Below are positions 7,457 to 15,523 of a stretch of 55,508 nucleotides of DNA, one piece after another. The notes under the pieces are model-generated. The model worked only from the letters and a program-made list of their open reading frames with translations. It made no database searches and was not told the DNA's origin. The position numbers and the translations under genes are program-made. The first letter of the stretch is position 1, and each line of letters opens with the position of its first letter. This DNA is from Actinomadura parmotrematis (GTDB lineage: Bacteria; Actinomycetota; Actinomycetes; Streptosporangiales; Streptosporangiaceae), in NCBI RefSeq assembly GCF_019458805.1, contig NZ_JAIBOA010000037.1, positions 1 to 55,508 of the forward strand. The letters are read 5' to 3'.

Positions 7457-9142
7457 ATGGTCCTGCTCGGCCGCGAACTCCCCGAGGCGCCCGCGCCGCG
7501 GCGCCTGCGGGGTTCGGCCCTGGTGCGGTGGGTCACCACCACCGACCACAAGGTCATCGGATACCTGTACCTGATCACCTCGTTCGTGTTCTTCCTGCTG
7601 GGCGGCGTGATGGCGATGGTGATCCGCGCCGAGCTGCTGGAGCCGGGCCGCCAGCTCGTCAGCAACGAGCAGTTCAACCAGCTGTTCACCATGCACGGCA
7701 CGGTGATGCTGCTGCTGTTCGCGACGCCGCTGTTCGTCGGCTTCGCCAACGTGATCATGCCGTTGCAGATCGGCTCGCCGGACGTGGCGTTCCCCCGCCT
7801 CAACATGTTCAGCTACTGGCTGTTCCTGTTCGGCGGGCTGATCGTGTTCCTGTCGTTCGTCACCCCCGGCGGCGCCGCCGGGTTCGGCTGGACGGCCTAC
7901 ACCCCGCTCAGCGACGGCGTCCGCACGCCCGGCACCGGCGGCGACCTGTGGATCATGGGGCTGTCGCTGGCCGGCATCGGCACCATCCTCGGCGGCGTCA
8001 ACTTCGTCACCACCATCATCGGGATGCGCGCGCCCGGCATGACGATGTTCCGGATGCCGATCTTCACCTGGAACATCCTGCTGACCAGCGTGCTGGTGCT
8101 GATCGCCTTCCCGGTGCTGGCGGCCGCGCTGCTGGTGCTGGAGGCCGACCGCAAGCTCGGCGCGCACGTGTTCGACCCGGCCGTCGGCGGCGCGATGACC
8201 TGGCAGCACCTGTTCTGGTTCTTCGGCCATCCCGAGGTCTACATCATCGCGCTGCCGTTCTTCGGGATCATCACCGAGGTCATCCCGGTGTTCAGCCGCA
8301 AGCCGCTGTTCGGCTACTTCGGCATGGTCGGCGCGACCATGCTCATCGCCGGGCTGTCGGTGACGGTCTGGGCGCACCACATGTTCGTCACCGGGCAGGT
8401 GCTGCTGCCGTTCTTCTCGTTCATGACCTTCCTCATCGCCGTCCCGACCGGGGTGAAGTTCTTCAACTGGGTGGGGACGATGTGGCGCGGCCGGCTGAGC
8501 TTCCAGTCACCGATGCTGTTCGCCGTCGGGTTCCTGGTGACGTTCCTGTTCGGCGGGCTGACCGGCGTCATCCTCGCCTCGCCGCCGCTGGACTTCCACC
8601 TCAACGACTCCTACTTCGTCGTCGCGCACTTCCACTACGTGGTGTTCGGGACGGTGGTGTTCGCGATGTTCTCCGGCTTCTACTTCTGGTGGCCGAAGAT
8701 GACCGGGAAGATGCTGAACGACACCCTCGGCAAGATCCACTTCTGGTTCCTGTTCGTGGGCTTCCACACCACGTTCCTCGTGCAGCACTGGCTCGGCGCC
8801 GAGGGCATGCCGCGCCGCTACGCCGACTACCCCAAGGAGTTCGAGGGCCTGAACCAGGTGTCCAGCGTGGGCGCCTTCGTGCTCGGCGCGTCCACGCTGT
8901 TCTTCCTGTTCAACGTGTACCACACCGCCCGGCACGGCAGGCGCGTCGACGTCGACGACCCCTGGGGCTTCGGCAACTCGCTGGAGTGGGCGACGTCCTG
9001 CCCGCCGCCGCGGCACAACTTCACGAGCATCCCGCGGATCCGCTCCGAGCGGCCGGCGTTCGACCTGCACCATCCGCACCTGCCGCCCGAACGGCTCCAA
9101 TCGGGCAATGCGGAAGGCGGCACTGCCGGATCGGATACATAA
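7457..9142 (+). CDS. ctaD: Cytochrome c oxidase subunit I
   Basis: A 561-residue haem-copper oxidase catalytic subunit with twelve hydrophobic segments. Ligands are recognisable: His80 (TMHGT, haem a), His258 with Tyr262 (GHPEVY, CuB and cross-linked Tyr), His307-His308 (WAHHMF, CuB), and His391/His393 (HFHYV, haem a3 and haem a). The ATG at 7457 has GGGAG 6 nt upstream; the longer frame from 7397 has an implausible basic N-terminus. None of the partner genes (ctaC, ctaE, ctaF, qcrCAB) are within this window, so this is a solitary and probably second copy, as seen in other actinomycetes. The C-terminal tail after the last helix is rich in His and Pro. Confidence 0.95.
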   Translation: MVLLGRELPEAPAPRRLRGSALVRWVTTTDHKVIGYLYLITSFVFFLLGGVMAMVIRAELLEPGRQLVSNEQFNQLFTMHGTVMLLLFATPLFVGFANVIMPLQIGSPDVAFPRLNMFSYWLFLFGGLIVFLSFVTPGGAAGFGWTAYTPLSDGVRTPGTGGDLWIMGLSLAGIGTILGGVNFVTTIIGMRAPGMTMFRMPIFTWNILLTSVLVLIAFPVLAAALLVLEADRKLGAHVFDPAVGGAMTWQHLFWFFGHPEVYIIALPFFGIITEVIPVFSRKPLFGYFGMVGATMLIAGLSVTVWAHHMFVTGQVLLPFFSFMTFLIAVPTGVKFFNWVGTMWRGRLSFQSPMLFAVGFLVTFLFGGLTGVILASPPLDFHLNDSYFVVAHFHYVVFGTVVFAMFSGFYFWWPKMTGKMLNDTLGKIHFWFLFVGFHTTFLVQHWLGAEGMPRRYADYPKEFEGLNQVSSVGAFVLGASTLFFLFNVYHTARHGRRVDVDDPWGFGNSLEWATSCPPPRHNFTSIPRIRSERPAFDLHHPHLPPERLQSGNAEGGTAGSDT

Positions 9143-9213
9143 ACCCCGTCCCCGGCAGACTCTTCGCGGTTACTTTCCGTGTTCGCGCCGTCACGTCGTC
9201 CTACGTTGGCGGC

Positions 9214-9906
9214 ATGGAGCGACTGCAGACCCCTGCCCAGCGCGACTGGGCCGCCTGGCACGACGCCTACGACGACCCCGCCTCCTCGCTCTCCCGCCGG
9301 CTCGCGACCGTCCGGGCCCGCGTCGCGGCGGCCCTGGACGCGGCGCCGCCCGGCCCGGTCCGCGCCGTCAGCCTCTGCGCGGGCCAGGGCCGCGACCTGA
9401 TCGGCGCGGTCGCCGCGCACCCGCGGCGCGCCGACGTGCGCGCCCTGCTCGTCGAGATCGACCCCGCCAACGTGCTGGCGGCCCAGCGGGCGGCCGCGGC
9501 CGCGGGGCTGGCGGGGTTCCGCGCGATCGCCGCCGACGCCGCCCGCACCGCCGTCTACACCGGCGCGATCCCGGCCGACCTCGTCCTGGCCTGCGGGGTG
9601 TTCGGCAACATCGGCGACGGCGACGTGCGGCGGACGATCTCGATCCTGCCGCAGCTCTGCGCGCCCGGCGCCCGGGTGGTGTGGACGCGCAACCGGCAGC
9701 CGCCCGACCTCACGCCGCAGATCCTCGGCTGGTTCGCCGACCACGGCTTCGCCGCCGAGTGGATCTCGCCGGCGGAGGGCCCCGGGTACGGCGTCGGCGT
9801 GCACCGCTACACCCGGCCGGAGTCCGCGCGGTTCGACGCGAGCGTGCGGATGTTCACCTTCGTCGGCTACGACGTGCTGCGCAACGGCGCGCCCTGGCCC
9901 GAGTAG
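9214..9906 (+). CDS. Class I SAM-dependent methyltransferase-like protein
   Basis: A 230-residue protein with a Rossmann-type SAM motif (AVSLCAGQGRDLIG, residues 51-64), the acidic end of strand 2 (LLVEIDPAN) and a motif IV-like segment DLVLACGVFGNI. The second half keeps a beta-hairpin seen in small-molecule methyltransferases. The substrate cannot be read from the sequence. No Shine-Dalgarno precedes the ATG at 9214, while TACGTT (9202-9207) sits 6 nt upstream as a candidate -10, so it may be leaderless. A strong bidirectional hairpin follows the stop. Confidence 0.75.
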   Translation: MERLQTPAQRDWAAWHDAYDDPASSLSRRLATVRARVAAALDAAPPGPVRAVSLCAGQGRDLIGAVAAHPRRADVRALLVEIDPANVLAAQRAAAAAGLAGFRAIAADAARTAVYTGAIPADLVLACGVFGNIGDGDVRRTISILPQLCAPGARVVWTRNRQPPDLTPQILGWFADHGFAAEWISPAEGPGYGVGVHRYTRPESARFDASVRMFTFVGYDVLRNGAPWPE

Positions 9907-9915
9907 CGGGAACGC

Positions 9916-9947
9916 GCGAGGCCCCGTCCGCGCGGACGGGGCCTCGC
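9916..9947. terminator. Bidirectional hairpin terminator
   Basis: A 15-bp perfect inverted repeat (GCGAGGCCCCGTCCG and its complement, nominal 2-nt loop) lies between the convergent methyltransferase and SDR genes. There is little T tract on either strand (TTCTT on +), as is common in high-GC actinobacteria. Confidence 0.75.
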
Positions 9948-9969
9948 ACGTTCTTGCCGGTGCGTGCGG

Positions 9970-10788
9970 CTACTTGCCCGAGCGGATGCGGCCGACGGCG
10001 AGCCCGGCGACGCGGGTGGCCGCGCCCGGGTTCAGCCGGACGCCGCGCCAGGCGGCCCGGCCGTGGGCGGGCGCCACGATGAGCGCCTGGTTCTTGGCGA
10101 CGCCCTTCATGATGTCGCGGGCCAGCTTCTCGGCGGTGTAGAGCCGCGGCGACGCCTTCTTGATGTCGTCCTTGGCGTCCCCGCTCATCGAGGTGGCCGG
10201 TAGGTCGGGGTTGACGTTGGTGAGCAGCGGGGTGTCGACGAAGCTCGGGCAGACGACGCTGACCTTGACGCCGCGGCCGGCGGCCTCGGCGCGCAGCCCG
10301 AGCGACAGCCCGACGACGGCGTGCTTGGTGGCGGTGTAGGGGATGCCGAGCGGCATCGGCACGAGCCCGGCGAGCGAGGCGGTGTTGACGATGTGCCCCG
10401 AGCGCTGCTCCAGCATGATCGGGTAGGCGGCGTGCACGCCGTGCACCACGCCCTTGAGGTTGATGTCGATGGCCCGGTCCCAGTGCGCGAGGGTGAGCTC
10501 CTCGGCGGCGCCGCCGATGGAGATCCCGGCGTTGTTGAAGACCAGGTCGAGCCGGCCGTGCTCGTCGCGCACGCCCCGGTACAGGGACGCGACGGCGTCC
10601 GCGTCGGTGACGTCCAGCCGCGCGGCGGTCGCCTTGCCCCTGCCCAGGGTGTTGAGCTTGTCGGCGACCCGCTCGGCGCCCTCGGCGTTGATGTCGGTGA
10701 CGACGACGGTGTCGCCGCGGGCGACCAGGGACGTGGCGATCGCCCGGCCGATCCCGGACGCGCCGCCGGTCACGATCGCAATGCTCAT
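9970..10788 (-). CDS. Short-chain dehydrogenase/reductase (classical SDR)
   Basis: A 272-residue NAD(P)-dependent oxidoreductase. It shows TGGASGIG (cofactor loop), NNAG (NNAGISIGG), catalytic Ser in NTASLAG and the YxxxK pair (YTATK). Asp after strand 2 (VVTDIN) suggests NAD preference. The last 60 residues carry a Lys/Arg-rich extension typical of actinobacterial SDRs that act with flavin monooxygenases. It is the last gene of the leftward TetR-diiron-BVMO-SDR group, 63 bp after the monooxygenase. A likely job is to interconvert an alcohol and the ketone or aldehyde used by that enzyme; this is inference from context. Confidence 0.9.
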   Translation of the reverse strand: MSIAIVTGGASGIGRAIATSLVARGDTVVVTDINAEGAERVADKLNTLGRGKATAARLDVTDADAVASLYRGVRDEHGRLDLVFNNAGISIGGAAEELTLAHWDRAIDINLKGVVHGVHAAYPIMLEQRSGHIVNTASLAGLVPMPLGIPYTATKHAVVGLSLGLRAEAAGRGVKVSVVCPSFVDTPLLTNVNPDLPATSMSGDAKDDIKKASPRLYTAEKLARDIMKGVAKNQALIVAPAHGRAAWRGVRLNPGAATRVAGLAVGRIRSGK

Positions 10789-10851
10789 TGCGCGCTCCGC
10801 TCGGTGAGGTGCCTGCTCTATTGGATGATCTGTGGAATTGGGGGAAGTCTA

Positions 10852-12366
10852 CTAGCCGGTAGCCGCCGGCAGGCGCGCGACCTCGAAGTCGGCGGGATCG
10901 AGCCGGCGGGTGCGCAGCCAGTAGTTGACCGTCGACGCCGGCCAGGCCGCCCGGTTCACCCCGTTCCCGTCCAGGTACCAGCTCGTGCAGCCGCCCGACA
11001 CCCACACCGCGCCCTCGGACCGGCGCCGCACCCACCGGTTGAACCGGTCCTGCGCGCCCGCGCGCACCGCGATCCGGCTGCCGCCGCCCGCGCGCAGCAG
11101 CTCCAGGCAGCGCAGCACGTAGCGGACCTGCGCCTCGATCATGAAGATCATCGAGTTGTGGCCGAGCCCGGAGTTCGGGCCGAGCAGCAGGAACAGGTTG
11201 GGGAAGCCCGCGACGGTCACGCCGAGGTGGGCCTCGATGCCGTCCTTCCAGGCGTCCTGGATGCGCAGCCCGTTCCGGCCGACGATGCGGGCGTGCTCGA
11301 AGGCGTCGGTGACGTGGAACCCGGTGCCGAAGATGATCGCGTCGACCGGGTGCTCGGTGCCGTCCCCCGCGACGATCGAGCGCGGCCGCACCTCGGCGAC
11401 GCCGGCCGTCGTCACCTGCACGTTGTCGCGCGTGAGGGCGGGGTAGTAGTCGCTGGACACCAGGGTGCGCTTGCAGCCCATCGTGTACCGCGGCGTCAGC
11501 TTGGCGCGCAGCTCGGCGTCGGGCACCTGCCGCTTCAGGTGCCACTGCGCGAGGCCGCTCGCCAGCTTCAGCAGCCGCGGGTTCTCGAACCCGAGGACGA
11601 AGCTCTCCTGCACCAGGTAGATGGCGCTGCGGTAGCCGCGCTGCACGCCCGGCACCCGCTTGAACAGCGCCCGCTCGACGCCGAGGACCGGCCGGTCGGG
11701 CTTCGGCAGGATCCACGGCGGGGTGCGCTGGAACAGCGTCAGCGCGCCGACCTCCCGCGCGATCCGCGGGACGAACTGGATCGCCGACGCCCCCGTCCCG
11801 ATCACCGCGACGTGCTTGCCCGCCAGGTCGTAGTCGTGGTTCCACTCGGCCGAGTGGAACGTCTCGCCCTCGAAGGACGCGAGGCCCGGCAGGTCGGGGA
11901 CGTTCGGCTGATGCAGCGGCCCCATCCCGGCCATCAGCGCCTGCCCGCGCACGACCTCGCCGGGCGCGGCGCCCTCGCCCTGCACGGTGACGCGCCAGGT
12001 GTCGGACGCGTCGTCGTACTCGGCGCCGGTCACCTCGGTGCGGAAGCGGATGTGCTGCGCCAGGTCGTACTTGTCGACGACGCCCTTGATGTAGTCCAGC
12101 AGCTCGTGCTGCTCGGGGAACATCCGCGACCAGTCGCTCTTCGGCTCGAAGGAGAAGGAGTAGAGCAGCGACATGATGTCGCAGGCGCAGCCGGGATAGG
12201 TGTTCTCCCGCCAGGTGCCGCCGACCTCGCCGGCCTTCTCCAGGATCACGAAGTCGTGCACGCCCGAGCGCTTCAGCCCGATCGCCATGCAGAGCCCGGA
12301 GAACCCGGTGCCGACGATGACGGCCCGGTAGGCGCCGCCGGGGCCCGCCGCCGGCGTGACGGCCAT
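10852..12366 (-). CDS. Flavin-containing monooxygenase, Baeyer-Villiger type
   Basis: A 504-residue flavoprotein. The FAD loop is VGTGFSG (residues 19-24), the NADPH loop is IGTGAS (189-194), and the Baeyer-Villiger fingerprint FxGxxxHSxxW is present as FEGETFHSAEW (165-175). Such enzymes insert oxygen next to a carbonyl or oxidise heteroatoms with NADPH and O2. The start codon overlaps the stop of the diiron gene by one base (TGATG on the coding strand), so expression is coupled. Members of this group in mycobacteria (EthA, MymA) also neighbour TetR/AraC regulators and SDRs, but I cannot assign this gene to either. Confidence 0.92.
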   Translation of the reverse strand: MAVTPAAGPGGAYRAVIVGTGFSGLCMAIGLKRSGVHDFVILEKAGEVGGTWRENTYPGCACDIMSLLYSFSFEPKSDWSRMFPEQHELLDYIKGVVDKYDLAQHIRFRTEVTGAEYDDASDTWRVTVQGEGAAPGEVVRGQALMAGMGPLHQPNVPDLPGLASFEGETFHSAEWNHDYDLAGKHVAVIGTGASAIQFVPRIAREVGALTLFQRTPPWILPKPDRPVLGVERALFKRVPGVQRGYRSAIYLVQESFVLGFENPRLLKLASGLAQWHLKRQVPDAELRAKLTPRYTMGCKRTLVSSDYYPALTRDNVQVTTAGVAEVRPRSIVAGDGTEHPVDAIIFGTGFHVTDAFEHARIVGRNGLRIQDAWKDGIEAHLGVTVAGFPNLFLLLGPNSGLGHNSMIFMIEAQVRYVLRCLELLRAGGGSRIAVRAGAQDRFNRWVRRRSEGAVWVSGGCTSWYLDGNGVNRAAWPASTVNYWLRTRRLDPADFEVARLPAATG

Positions 12367-13364
12367 CAGGCGGCGGCCTTCGCCCGAGCGGCGGGCTTCT
12401 TCGGCTCGGCCCAGATGCCCATGGCCTTCCACACCTGCCGGTTCACCGGCGTGATGACGCCGAGCTCGGCCATCAGGTCGCGGATCTTGCCGACGGACGC
12501 GGTGATCTCGCCCTTGGCGGCGGCGTTGCGGTACGCCTCGCGGACGACCTCGTCGGGGATGCCGAAGCGGCGCACCAGCGGGCCGGGCGGCGACAGCATG
12601 ATCCGCGCCATCACGCCGAGCACGACCGGGGTGAACAGCCCGAGCAGGCGCCGCCGCGCCTTCGGCATCCGCGGCACCCGGTGCTTCAGGTAGTGCCGGG
12701 CGAAGGAGATGTGCCGGGCCTCCTCGGCGATGTGGATCCGCATGATCGTCTCTTCGAGCGGGTGCTTGATGTGCCCGCCCTTCAGCGACTTGCGCTGCAC
12801 GTAGTCGATCGGGTCCTCGCCGCCGAGCACGAACACGAAGAACATCTCGGTGCTGACCAGCGGGATCCACGGCGCGAGCTGCGCGATCAGGGTGAGCGCG
12901 CGCGGCATCCCCTTGATCGGCATGCCGGTGCGGTTGACGAACTCCTGGAACATCATGCCGTGATGGCACTCCTCGGTCGTCTCGTGGTAGACGTACCGGA
13001 ACTCCGGGCGGCCGTTGGGCAGCCAGTAGGCGTAGTTGAGCAGCCCGCGCTTCAGCAGGTTCTCGAACTGCAGCCCGATCTTCATGGCGGTGGCGACGCG
13101 CCAGAGGCCGATCTGCGCCTGGATCTCCGGCGGCTGCGCCCGGTACCAGGCGGTCTCGCCGAGCCGGTCGAACGGCGGCAGCACCCAGCGCGGGTCGTTC
13201 TGGTCGACCGCGAGCTCCGGGTCGTCCCAGGGGATGTCGACGTAGGCCTCCCAGTGCTTGTCGACCGACGCCTTGTTCAGGCGGTCGATGACGCCGTGGT
13301 AGGACCGGCGGTCCTTGACCTGCTCGCGGACCTCTTCGGCCAGGTCGGTGGGGGCTTCGGTCAT
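12366..13364 (-). CDS. AurF-like diiron oxygenase (PF11583-type)
   Basis: A 332-residue helical protein. Its ligand pattern lines up with AurF, the p-aminobenzoate N-oxygenase: Glu101; E131/E132 with H134/H135 (TTEECHHG); Glu173; and His211-x3-Glu215-x2-His218 (HIAEEARH). The spacing of the last triad is the same as in AurF (H223, E227, H230). Such enzymes oxidise aryl-amines or hydroxylate using a carboxylate-bridged di-iron centre. The ATG at 13364 overlaps the TetR stop (ATGA) and its own stop overlaps the monooxygenase start, so three genes are translationally coupled. The substrate is unknown; a basic Ala/Lys tail ends the protein. Confidence 0.82.
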   Translation of the reverse strand: MTEAPTDLAEEVREQVKDRRSYHGVIDRLNKASVDKHWEAYVDIPWDDPELAVDQNDPRWVLPPFDRLGETAWYRAQPPEIQAQIGLWRVATAMKIGLQFENLLKRGLLNYAYWLPNGRPEFRYVYHETTEECHHGMMFQEFVNRTGMPIKGMPRALTLIAQLAPWIPLVSTEMFFVFVLGGEDPIDYVQRKSLKGGHIKHPLEETIMRIHIAEEARHISFARHYLKHRVPRMPKARRRLLGLFTPVVLGVMARIMLSPPGPLVRRFGIPDEVVREAYRNAAAKGEITASVGKIRDLMAELGVITPVNRQVWKAMGIWAEPKKPAARAKAAA

Positions 13365-14107
13365 GACGGGTCTCCCTCGGGGGCGGGACCGGCGTGCTGC
13401 GGTCCGTCGGGCGGGGTCGGGGCGGCCGGGGTCGGGGCCGGAGCGGCCGGGGCGGCCGGGCCGCGGTCGGGGACGATCAGCGCGGCGACGTTCTTGACCT
13501 GCTCCAGCACGGCGCGCTGGTTGCCGGACGCGTCGTCGTCCAGCGCGTTCTGCACCGACAGGCCGACGTACATGGCGAAGAGGGCGCGCAGCATCGTCGG
13601 CACGAAGTCCTCGGGCAGCGTGTTCGCCGGGAACAGCCGCTCGAAGGTGTCCAGGATCATCTCCAGGATCTGCTCGTTCAGGTCCAGGCAGAAGGCGCGC
13701 AGCTCCTCGTCGGTGCGGGCGGCGAACGCGAGCTCCATCAGCGCGCGCGCCTCGCGGCTGCGGAACACCTCCCACAGCAGGTCGAGCGCGCCCGCCACGT
13801 TGCGGCGGTCCTTCGGCAGGATCGCGAACGCCGTCTCGTAGGCCAGGCGCTGGGCGTCCAGCAGGTGCTCCAGCGCCGCCTCCACCAGCTCGATCTTGGT
13901 GCGGTAGTGGTGCTGCTGCGCGCCGCGCGACACCCCGGCGCGCCGGGCGACCTCGGTGGTGGAGGTGCCCGACCAGCCGAGCTCGACCAGGCACTCCACG
14001 GTCGCCTCCAGCAGCCGCGCCCGGGTGGACGCGCGGCGCTCCTCCTGCGTGCGGCGGCCGTCGGGGGAGCGGCGGCGCGCGTGGCGCCGGCGAGTGCTTA
14101 CTGACAC
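13361..14107 (-). CDS. TetR-family repressor of the diiron/BVMO/SDR operon
   Basis: A 248-residue TetR protein. The HTH is at about residues 32-65 (TSTTEVARRAGVSRGAQQHHYRTKIELVEAAL). The C-terminal ligand domain is followed by an unusual Pro/Ala tail of about 35 residues. I chose GTG at 14107, which gives V-S-V-S-T-R-R-R; an in-frame ATG at 14131 lies inside the predicted operator and is less likely. It is the first gene of the leftward operon. The 30-bp inverted repeat 20 bp upstream is its probable binding site, implying autorepression and control of the whole operon. Confidence 0.85.
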   Translation of the reverse strand: MSVSTRRRHARRRSPDGRRTQEERRASTRARLLEATVECLVELGWSGTSTTEVARRAGVSRGAQQHHYRTKIELVEAALEHLLDAQRLAYETAFAILPKDRRNVAGALDLLWEVFRSREARALMELAFAARTDEELRAFCLDLNEQILEMILDTFERLFPANTLPEDFVPTMLRALFAMYVGLSVQNALDDDASGNQRAVLEQVKNVAALIVPDRGPAAPAAPAPTPAAPTPPDGPQHAGPAPEGDPS

Positions 14108-14127
14108 ACCCGGAACGGTAAGGCCGC

Positions 14128-14157
14128 ACATACAAGCAAGCAAGCCTGCTTGTATGT
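14128..14157. promoter_or_regulatory. TetR operator candidate, 11-bp inverted repeat
   Basis: ACATACAAGCA (14128-14138) and TGCTTGTATGT (14147-14157) are perfect inverted repeats around an 8-bp spacer AGCAAGCC. The site lies just upstream of the TetR start and between divergent genes. The AAGCAAGC core recurs in the site before the orphan Mce gene (17760-17777). Confidence 0.7.
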
Positions 14158-14271
14158 CGGGCGCATCACAATCGGACGGCTCGTCCAAGAGCGTCGGGAG
14201 GCGTCGGGGGAGCGGTACGGATCGGTCCATCCGGCACGGTTCCGGCGCCCGGCCGTGGATAGGGTGTGTCC

Positions 14272-15483
14272 ATGCAGGTCAACCAGTCGGGCAAACTCAC
14301 CAACGTCTGCTATGACATCCGCGGCCCGGTGCTGAAGCGCGCCAAGCAGCTGGAGGCCGAGGGCGAGCGCATCCTCAAACTGCACATCGGCAACCCCGCC
14401 CCCTTCGGGTTCGAGGCGCCGCCCGAGCTGCTCCAGGACATGATCCGCAACCTGCCGGAGGCGCACGGCTACAGCGACTCCAAGGGCATCCTCCCGGCCC
14501 GCCGCGCCGTCGTGCAGCGCTGCGAGGAGCAGGGGATCGCCGGCGTCGACGTCGAGGACGTCTACCTCGGCAACGGCGTCTCCGAGCTGATCGTGATGAC
14601 GCTGCAGGCACTGCTGGACAACGGCGACGAGGTGCTCATCCCCGCCCCCGACTACCCGCTGTGGACGGCGTCGGTGTCGCTCTGCGGCGGCACCCCCGTG
14701 CACTACCTGTGCGACGAGGACGACGGCTGGCAGCCCGACCTCGCCGACATGGAAGCCAAGATCACCCCGAGCACCCGGGCGCTGGTGCTGATCAACCCCA
14801 ACAACCCCACCGGCGCCGTCTACTCGCGCGAGGTGCTGCGGGGGATCGTCGAGCTGGCCCGCCGGCACGACCTGCTGATCTTCGCCGACGAGATCTACGA
14901 CAAGATCCTCTACGACGGCGCCGCGCACACCTCGGTCGCCTCGCTGGCGCCCGACCTGCTCTGCCTCACCTTCGGCGGCCTGTCCAAGAACTACCGCGTC
15001 GCGGGGTTCCGGGCCGGCTGGGTCGTGCTGTCGGGCCCGAAACGGCACGCCGAGTCCTACATCGAGGGCCTGGACATCCTCGCCAACATGCGGCTCTGCC
15101 CGAACGTCCCCGGCCAGCACGCCATCCAGGCCGCGCTCGGCGGCGCCCAGAGCATCGAGGACCTCGTCCTGCCGACCGGCCGCCTCGGCGAGCAGCGCGA
15201 CCGCGCCGCCAAGATGCTGAACGGCCTGCCCGGCGTGAGCTGCGTCCGCCCGAAGGGCGCCCTCTACGTGTTCCCGCGCCTCGACCCGGAGCAGTACCCG
15301 ATCACCGACGACGTGCGGTTCGCGTTCGACCTGCTGGAACGGCAGAAGATCCTGATCGTGCAGGGCACCGGCTTCAACTGGCCGGGCACCGACCACTTCC
15401 GGATCGTCACCCTGCAGTACGCCGACGAGCTGGAGGAGGCCATCGGCCGCATCGGCGACCACCTGGAGACCATCCGCCGCTGA
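14272..15483 (+). CDS. alaA: Alanine aminotransferase (AlaA-type class I/II PLP aminotransferase)
   Basis: A 403-residue fold-type I PLP enzyme closely resembling E. coli AlaA along its length: N-terminal SGKLTNVCYDIRGPVLKRAK, IGNPAPFGFEAP, PAPDYPLWTA, NPNNPTGAVYS, and the PLP lysine in LSKNYRVAGFRAGW. It transfers the amino group between glutamate and pyruvate. The ATG at 14272 has no Shine-Dalgarno; TAGGGT at 14260-14265 is a likely -10 placed 6 nt upstream, so the message is probably leaderless. It stands alone, divergent from the TetR gene and convergent with dinG. Confidence 0.92.
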   Translation: MQVNQSGKLTNVCYDIRGPVLKRAKQLEAEGERILKLHIGNPAPFGFEAPPELLQDMIRNLPEAHGYSDSKGILPARRAVVQRCEEQGIAGVDVEDVYLGNGVSELIVMTLQALLDNGDEVLIPAPDYPLWTASVSLCGGTPVHYLCDEDDGWQPDLADMEAKITPSTRALVLINPNNPTGAVYSREVLRGIVELARRHDLLIFADEIYDKILYDGAAHTSVASLAPDLLCLTFGGLSKNYRVAGFRAGWVVLSGPKRHAESYIEGLDILANMRLCPNVPGQHAIQAALGGAQSIEDLVLPTGRLGEQRDRAAKMLNGLPGVSCVRPKGALYVFPRLDPEQYPITDDVRFAFDLLERQKILIVQGTGFNWPGTDHFRIVTLQYADELEEAIGRIGDHLETIRR

Positions 15484-15523
15484 GACCGCTTCCGGCCGGG
15501 GCGGTGCTCTGCGCGCCCGCCGG

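Noticed and set aside
4438..7806. Leftward frame continuous through hydroxylase, GntR region and beyond
   Set aside because: Only the last 290 codons (4438-5310) match a family; the rest is a shadow of genes in other frames.
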